Source: Lepus europaeus
Taxonomy: Eukaryota; Chordata; Mammalia; Lagomorpha; Leporidae
DNA: 64,000 bases
Reading direction: 5' to 3'
NCBI RefSeq assembly: GCF_033115175.1
Contig: NC_084827.1
Location: 54,001,201 to 54,065,200 of the forward strand
Part shown: piece by piece, positions 57,396 to 64,000 of the stretch
Layout: each line of letters opens with the position of its first letter
Numbering within the stretch: the stretch's first letter is position 1
Made by a program: the position numbers and the translations under genes
The notes under the pieces: model-generated
Told to the model about the DNA's origin: nothing
The model's database searches: none
What the model saw: only the letters and a program-made list of their open reading frames with translations

Positions 57396-58195
57396 CATTT
57401 ATTAAACTTTTATTTAATGAATATAAATTTCCAAAGTACAGCTTATGGGTTACAATGGCTTCCCCCCTCCCATAACTTCCCTCCCGCCCGCAACCCTCCC
57501 CTTTCCCGCTCCCTCTCCCCTTCCATTCACATCAAGATTCATTTTCAATTCTCTTTATATACAGAAGATCAGTTTAGTATATATTAAGTAAAGATTTCAA
57601 CAGTTTGCCCCATATAGCAACACAAAGTGAAAAAAATACTGCTGGAGTACTAGTTATAGCATTAAATAACAGTGTACAGCACATTAAAGACAGAGATCCT
57701 ACATAATATTTTTTTTAAAAAATTAATTAATTTTCTATGCCATTTCCAATTTAACACCAGGGTTTTTTTTTTTTTTTCATTTCCAATTATCTTTATATAC
57801 AGAAGATCGATTCAGTATATAATTAGTAAAGATCTCATCAGTTTGTACCCACACAGAAACACAAAGTGTAAAAATACTGTTTCAGTACTAGTTATAGCAT
57901 CACTTCACATTAGACAACACATTAAGGACAGATCCCACATGGGATGTAAGTACACAGTGACTCCTGTTGCTGACTTAACAATTTGACACTCCTGTTCATG
58001 GCGTCAGTAATCTCCCTAGGCTCTAGTCATGAGTTGGCAGGGCTATGGAAGCCTTTAGAGTTCGCCCACTTTGATCTTATTCCAATAGGGTCATAGTCAA
58101 AGTGGAAGTTCTCTCCTCCCTTCAGAGAAAGGTACCTCCTTCTTTGATGGCCCCGTTCTTTCCACTGGGATCTCACTAACAGAGATCTTTCATTT
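57396..58195 (-). mobile_element. Lagomorph L1 3' fragment, two-module 3' UTR, sense to PCLO
   Basis: The complement of the L1 3' UTR with both modules. It is 5'-truncated at AAATGAAAG, the same L1 position as the copy at 12944-13509. acatcttttg (57378-57387) and acatctttg (58207-58215) may be the target-site duplication. Confidence 0.93.
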
Positions 58196-58215
58196 GTTAA
58201 CTTTTGACATCTTTG

Positions 58216-58471
58216 ATGGAAAATATTCTTGCCTTTCTTTCATTCAGTCTCTTCATTATATTTTAGAGTCCTTATTTTCAGTAAAAAAACCTTTCTCTCT
58301 TAAATAAATCAGTATCAACTCAAAAAGAAAACATTTGTGGAATTTCTAGGTAAAGAAAGCAATTTAAAAAAATGAATAATCACCAATTGAGATATTAATC
58401 TCTAAAAGTCTAAAATACTTTAAGCTTTAAATTAAATAATTGCCAATCCTTTGACGTGTACTAAGAAATTT
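58216..58471. other. AT-rich intronic DNA, nothing recognised
   Basis: A short unique stretch with no gene or repeat visible. Confidence 0.5.
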
Positions 58472-58790
58472 TCTTTTTTTAAAAAATATTTATGTATTTA
58501 ATTGAAAGACTGAGAGATAGAAAGGGAGAGATGTCTTCCATCCTGCTGGTGCATTTCCAAATTGGCCACATTGGCTGGGACTGGGACAAGCTGAAGCCAG
58601 GAGCCAGGAGCTTCATCTGGGTCTTCCATGTGGGTGCAGGGGACTTGGATTATCTCCTGTTGCTTTCTCACGGGCATTATCAGGGAGCTGGATTGGAAAT
58701 GGAGCAGCCGTGATTTGAGCCAGCACCCATATGGGTTGCTGTTGCCAAAGGCAGCAGCTTAGTCTGCTACACCACAGCACTGACGCCAGA
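58472..58790 (-). mobile_element. CSINE (old), sense to PCLO
   Basis: The complement of a diverged CSINE with tail aatatttatgtatttaattg and head end tacaccacagcactgacgcc. The twin-primed L1 lies about 25 bp beyond its head. Confidence 0.87.
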
Positions 58791-58817
58791 AATATTATTC
58801 TTAAAGATAACTTCCAG

Positions 58818-60650
58818 ATCTGAGAAGAATGTCTTTGGTATCTTGATTGGTATTGCTTTGAATGTATAAATTGCTTTTGGGAGAATAGATCTTTTGATGA
58901 TATTGATTCTTCCAATCCATGAGCATGGAAGATTTCTCCATTTTTTGGTATCCTCTTCTATTTCTTTCTGTAAGGTTTTGTAGTTTTCATCGTAGAGATC
59001 TTTAACGTCCTTGGTTAAGTTTATTCCAAGGTATTTGATTGTTTTTGTAGCTATTGTGAATGGCATTGATCTTAGAAGTTCTTCCTCAGCCGTGGCATTG
59101 CCTGTGTATACAAAGGCTATTGATTTTTGTGCATTGATTTTATATCCTGCTACTTTGCCAAACTCTTCGATGAGTTCCAATACTCTCTTAGTAGAGTTCT
59201 TTGGGTCCCCTAAATAAAGAATCATATCATCTGCAAAGAGGGATAGTTTGAGTTCTTCCTTCCCGATTTGTATCCCTTTAATTTCTTTTTCTTGCCTAAT
59301 AGCTCTGGCCAAAACTTCCAGAACTATATTGAATAGCAGTGGTGAGAGTGGGCATCCCTGTCTGGTACCAGATCTCAGCGGAAATGCTTCCAACTTTTCC
59401 CCTTTCAATAGGATGTTGGCCGTGGGCTTTTCATATATTGCTTTGATTGTGTTGAGGAATGTTCCTTCCATACCCAGTGTTGTATTTTATCAAATGCTTT
59501 CTCTGCATCTATTGAGAGAATCATATGGTTTTTCTTCTGCAGTCTGTTAATGTAGTGTATTACGTTGATTGTTTTGCGAACGATGAACCATCCCTGCACA
59601 CCAGGGATAAATCCCACTTGGTCTGGGTGGATGATCTTTCTGATGTGTTGTTGCATTCTATTGGCCAGAATTTTATTGAGTATTTTTGCATCTATGTTCA
59701 TCAGGGATATTGGTCTGTAATTCTCTTTCAATGTTGCATCTTTTTCTGGCTTAGGAATTAAGGTGATTGTGGCTTCATATAAAGAATTTGGGAGGATTCC
59801 CTCTTTTTTGATTGTTTTGAATAGTTTGAGAAGAATTGGAGTTAGTTCTTCTCTAAGTGTCTGGTAGAACTCAGCAGTGAATCCATCTGGCCCTGGGCTT
59901 TTCTTTGTTGGGAGGGCCTTTATTACTGTTTCAATTTCTGTGTCAGTTATGGGTCTGTTTAGGTTTTCTATGTCTTCCTGGCTCAATTTAGGTAGGTTGT
60001 ATGTGTCCAGGAATCTGTCCATTTCTGATAGATTTCCCTGTTTGCTGGCATACAAGTCCTTGTAGTAATTTCTGATGATTCTTTTTATTTCTGTGACGTC
60101 TGTTGTTACGTTTCCCTTTTCATCTCTGATCCTATTGACTTGGGTCTTTTCTCTTCTTTTTTTAGTGAGTTGGGCCAATGGGGTGTCAATTTTGTTTATT
60201 TTTTCAAAAAACCAGCTCCTCCTTTGGCTGATTTTTTGTAATGTTTCTTTGGATTCAATCCTGTTGATTTCTTCTTTGATTTTAATTATTTCTCTTCTCC
60301 TGCTGGGTTTGGGTTTGGTTTGCTGCAGATTTTCTAGATCCTTGAGATGACTTGAAAGCTCATCTATTTGGTGCCTTTCCAATTTCTTGATGTAGGCACC
60401 TATTGATATAAACTTTCCTCTTAACACTGCTTTTGTTGTATCCCATAGGTTTTGGTATGTTGTGCTGTTATCCTCATTTACTTCCAGAAAATTTTTGATT
60501 TCTCTTTTAATTTCTTCTATGACCCATTGTTCATTCAGGAGCATGTTGTTCAATTCTCCATGTGTTTGCACATGCTCTAGGGATTCCTGAGTTGCTAATT
60601 TCCAATTTCATTCCTTTGTGGTCTGAGAAGTTGCATGGTATGATTCTAAT
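58818..60650 (-). pseudogene. L1 ORF2p fragment (end of endonuclease and RT domain)
   Basis: The upper frame (60571-59405) runs from the endonuclease end through [35 protein letters not shown] and [12 protein letters not shown], all RT hallmarks. A deletion of about 28 bp near 59478, by comparison with the copy at 18769, then shifts the frame. The lower frame (59471-58818) continues with [16 protein letters not shown] and [10 protein letters not shown], ending at FFSDLE. Apart from that deletion it is open. The C-terminus was lost when the element integrated. Confidence 0.93.
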
Positions 60651-60957
60651 TCTCTGTCTTTAAGGTGCTGTACATTGTTATTTAATGCTATAATTAGTAC
60701 TCCAATGGTAGTTTTTCACTTTATGTTGCTATATGGGGCAAACTGTTGAAATCTTTACCTAATATATACTAAACTGATCTTCTGTATATAAAGAGAATTG
60801 AAAATGAATCTTGATGTGAATGGAAGGGGAGAGGGAGCGGGAAAGGGGAGGGTTGCGGGCGGGAGGGAAGTTATGGGAGGGGGGAAGCCATTGTAACCCA
60901 TAAGCTGTACTTTGGAAATTTATATTCATTAAATAAAAGTTTAATAAATGAAAAAAA
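58818..60957 (+). mobile_element. Lagomorph L1 with inverted 5' segment (twin priming)
   Basis: 58818-60650 is ORF2 on the minus strand; 60651-60957 is the L1 3' UTR end on the plus strand with a poly(A) tail. A single target-site duplication, ataacttccag, brackets the whole (58807-58817 and 60958-60968). The upstream context TT/AAAG fits the L1 endonuclease preference. The junction at about 60650 has a short tct overlap. The last third of ORF2 and most of the 3' UTR are missing between the two parts. Confidence 0.93.
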
Positions 60958-60968
60958 ATAACTTCCAG

Positions 60969-62819
60969 GAATTTAATTAATTTCATTTTTTTGGTGGTCA
61001 GTCAGTGCCTCCAAAGATGGGTGGCTCAGAGATTTTTGTATTTCAAAGATGCTCAGAATATTATTATATTTCAAAGGTAGAGATAATTTTTATATTTCAA
61101 GCACTCAGAGTATTTCCATATTTCAAAGATGGACCATTTTTCAGTGAATGCTTTCCATTTTAAATTCCCAGCAAATGATGCAGGACTAGAAGTCAGAGAC
61201 ACTGGATGTTACACTCAGACAATGTAGGAGAGACAATAAGGTTGATGAAACCATGCTCCAGAGCTTTCTACATAGGGAATCACACATAAACATGAGGCAT
61301 TTTTAGAAAAAGAATAGTTTGAAATATGTAGGCACCTTTCGAAACAAACTGGCAAATGTAGGACTCCTTACAGGCATCTTTTCTCAGTTGAATGTCAAAA
61401 AGGAGACTACATGTAATAGAATGTGAGTTTAAAAGGTCACGGAAAAGAAAGTTAGGAGTCACTCATCTGACATGGTGATGAATGGGATGATGACATCTAA
61501 TACTGGTTGTGTGCAGTGGCAGTGGAAAGCATCTTATGCTCATTATGAATCCTTGCAACTCACCAAGGTAGATCCTATTGTTATTCTTGCTTTCCTAGAT
61601 TAAAAATCAAAGACTTTGAGAATCTGAATAATTTGCCTAATAGCAATGTTTGAAACAATCACCATTTTCTCCTTTAGGACTCTCATTACAAATCCTAATG
61701 TATCATTCTACCCTTTCCCCTTGGGCCTGGGCTTGTTTTCAGCATCCTTCAGTAGATGGCATTCCAGGAAGTTTCCATTTTTTGTTTAGTGTTGAAAGAT
61801 AAGATGAAACTTGCTTGATACCACTGGCCTAGGATTTTTCTTAAACCAATTCTAGGAAGATTCATTAAACTCTTATTGGCAGTTTCCCTTTTCCCTTCGC
61901 TAGTATGTGATTATATTCTGCTTATTTTATAAGATTAGCGATTCTGAAAAAATCAAAATCAAAATTTCTATTTGCTTCTGTCCCAATCAATTATAAATGA
62001 TGCTTCCGGACACACACTCTTAAACTCACTTGGCTGTCCATTTGATATGGCTACTACCAAACCTGATATGCTACCATCTTTTCCTTTGGTAATATGGTGA
62101 TTTGGCATAAAATTAAATTTCAACCATCATATTAAAAACAAAAAGAGTGCCATACCATGTCCATGAATAGGAATATAAATATTAATTTAAAACATTAATA
62201 TAAAGGAATATTAATTTCCATATAATTTCAATAAATATGTAGAATTTCTTTCACTTCTCAACAAGAAGAGCTTTAAAGTTTCTTTAGAATCTTTTTAAAA
62301 TAAACATCTGAAAACAGTCCAATTTAGAACAATTGAAAAGCAAATTTAGAGTAATTGAATGAGTGTGGCATTGACATATAGAATGGGCACATAAATCAAT
62401 GGAATACTACATAAAATCCATTATCAGGTACAAATACACTGAATAATTTGTTATCTTCTGTGTAAATAAACAAATAATAAATAAAGCTACTGTAAATTTG
62501 ACCCCAAATGTTTTTCATTTAAGTTCAGGGATGAAAGGCTGGGATTTAAATGACCATTTTAAAGCATCAGATTCAATCTTTTGTTTATATCCCATGTCAT
62601 TGATACTAAGGAACAGGGCAGCCCTTTATCTACTTGTTCTTATCAGTAACCAACTAACTTTAAATAACTTTAAATTCCATGCATAAAAATTGGTGAGGCA
62701 AAGTTTTAAAATAGTTAAGGGCATGGTTTTAGTATCAGTCACAACTGGGTTTGTGTCTTGACTTTGCTCCTAAAGTCACCAAAATCCTCTGACAGTTTCC
62801 TTGTAAGTAAATTGCAAGA
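60969..62819. other. Intronic DNA with a MIR-like stretch
   Basis: About 61540-61660 resembles a MIR core on the plus strand and 62700-62815 one on the minus strand. 61000-61150 has a local repetition of 'tatttcaaagat' words. No gene was recognised. Confidence 0.45.
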
Positions 62820-62829
62820 AAATTAGGCT

Positions 62830-63164
62830 TTTTAAAAAAAGATTTATTTAATTATTTATAAGGCAGAGATTTGGAGAGAGAAGGGGAGGGAGAGAAAGAG
62901 ATGGATTTTCCATCACTGCTTTACTCCTCAAATGGCCAAAATGACCTGGGCTGGGCCAGGCAGAAGCCAGGAGCCAGGAGCTTCATCCGGCTCTCCCACA
63001 TGGGTACAGGACCCCAAACACATGGACCATCTTCTGCTGCTTTCCCAGGGGCATGAGCAGGGTGCTGGATCAGAAGTGGAGCAGTGGGAACTTGAACCAG
63101 CACCCATATGGGATGCCGGAACTGCCAGTGAAGGCTTAACATTTTATGCCACAGCACTGGCCCC
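62830..63164 (-). mobile_element. CSINE, sense to PCLO
   Basis: The tail complement aaaagatttatttaattatt, GA tract, body, and head end gccacagcactggcccc. Flanks aaaattaggc and aaaataaggc (one mismatch) are the likely target-site duplication. Confidence 0.93.
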
Positions 63165-63175
63165 CAAAATAAGGC

Positions 63176-63714
63176 CTATTACAAGTTGTTAGGGGATTTC
63201 CCTTTTTTTGGTGAATGGATATTATAAGAGCTAGTTCTCCTCAGTGCTCTTGGTTCATATTAGGTAAAACATAAATATCTCTACATCATGACTATGAAAT
63301 CTAGAGCCAGGAGACCTGTGTCCTGACCTCTAGACCCCTGTAGGCCTAGATTTCCTATATGTAACTCAAACCCATAAAGTCCAAAATACTTGAATAAATG
63401 AAGAAGACTACTTTTTTCTTGTGTAGAATCAATATTGAAAATGTTGATATTTCCTCAGTTTCTCATTAACATTTAGTAAGTTCCCATTACTCACAGAAGT
63501 CTGGGATTCCCATATCTGATTTAACTTTGTATAAATCTCTAATTATACTTTGCTGTAGTTACACTGAATTTCATTCCCATTATACACCTTTCTTCCATCT
63601 GTGTCTTTACTCAAATCATCCCTTCAATCTGGAATTTGTCTGTCCTATTACTGCATTGCTAGATCTTGTCTATTTTTCAAAGCATGACTCCTAGAGATGT
63701 AGTCATTTTCCTTT
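63176..63714. other. Intronic DNA, nothing firm
   Basis: A weak MIR-like block near 63300-63365 on the minus strand (tagagccaggagacctgtgt). No gene was recognised. Confidence 0.45.
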
Positions 63715-64000
63715 TTTATTAATTAATTTATTTTTAAGGAATACAAATTTCATATTTACAACTTTGGGAATATAGTTATCCTTCCCTGCATGCACACCCT
63801 CCCACCCATACTTCCACCCCTCCTCCTCCTTGCTCTTCCCTTCCCAGTCCCATTCATTTTCAATTAACTTTGTACACAGAAGACCAACCTATACTAAGTA
63901 AAGATTTCAACAATTTGCACACACACACACACAAACTGTTTGAGAACTAGTTTTACAGTTAACTCTCATAACACAATTCATTGAGGACAGAAGTCCTGCA
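63715..64000 (-). mobile_element. Older lagomorph L1 3' end (cut by window edge)
   Basis: The complement of a diverged L1 3' UTR: tail, C-rich (G-rich in sense) stretch 63780-63845, ttcaattaactttgtacaca, gtaaagatttcaacaatttg and a short CA run. It is more diverged than the other L1 3' ends here. Confidence 0.82.

Larger units (their letters stand above)
12549..64000 (-). other. PCLO: PCLO upstream intron (at least 51 kb), repeat-rich
   Basis: No further Piccolo coding block was recognised above 12548, so I treat the rest of the window as one intron whose donor lies beyond it. PCLO is known to have very long introns. A short exon hidden among repeats cannot be excluded by eye. Confidence 0.65.

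Noticed and set aside
1-64000. CRISPR arrays, operons, phage or plasmid modules, tRNA and rRNA genes
   Set aside because: None is present. Direct repeats are dispersed SINE/L1 or microsatellites, and the tRNA-like heads belong to CSINEs.

Overview
The window is mammalian, and the repeats point to a lagomorph, most likely a leporid such as the European rabbit. It is full of C-type tRNA-derived SINEs (CSINE: tRNA-like head, internal CT tract, A-rich tail) and of lagomorph-type LINE-1 copies. Several carry clean target-site duplications (TSDs), so they are recent. There is no bacterial, plasmid or phage content and no CRISPR array, and nearly all long open frames are L1 remnants or shadows of repeats.

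The one protein-coding gene I can support is on the minus strand: the 3' end of PCLO (Piccolo, a presynaptic active-zone scaffold). Three consecutive exons encode its C-terminal C2B domain: 12414-12548, 8833-8978 and 7198-7338 (with the stop). All have canonical splice sites and compatible phases. The terminal exon continues into a 3' UTR of about 4.5 kb that ends near 2697, just after an AATAAA signal at 2716-2711. From 1 to about 2690 is downstream intergenic DNA. From 12549 to 64000 appears to be one large upstream intron; I recognised no further exon in it, though a short one could be missed by eye.

The intron shows layered transposition. Ancient L1 (44220-47890, 15700-18768, 49800-51010, 40985-42000), L2, MIR, mariner-type MITEs and an LTR form the base. 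Lagomorph L1 lies on top: 9070, 12944, 18769-22458, 25831-27964, 57396-58195 and a twin-primed copy at 58818-60957. About thirty intronic CSINEs are the youngest layer, several nested in older elements. The 4.5 kb 3' UTR has no CSINE or L1 that I can see.

I found no previously undescribed system. The points most worth checking are a sense L1 whose tail of AATAAA motifs ends about 49 bp before a PCLO splice acceptor, a duplicated 3' UTR module that separates L1 subfamilies, two L1 copies truncated at the same base beside an A-rich tract, a twin-primed L1, a stacked SINE pair that shares one target sequence three times, and a decayed gammaretrovirus-like gag-pro fragment in a PCLO intron.
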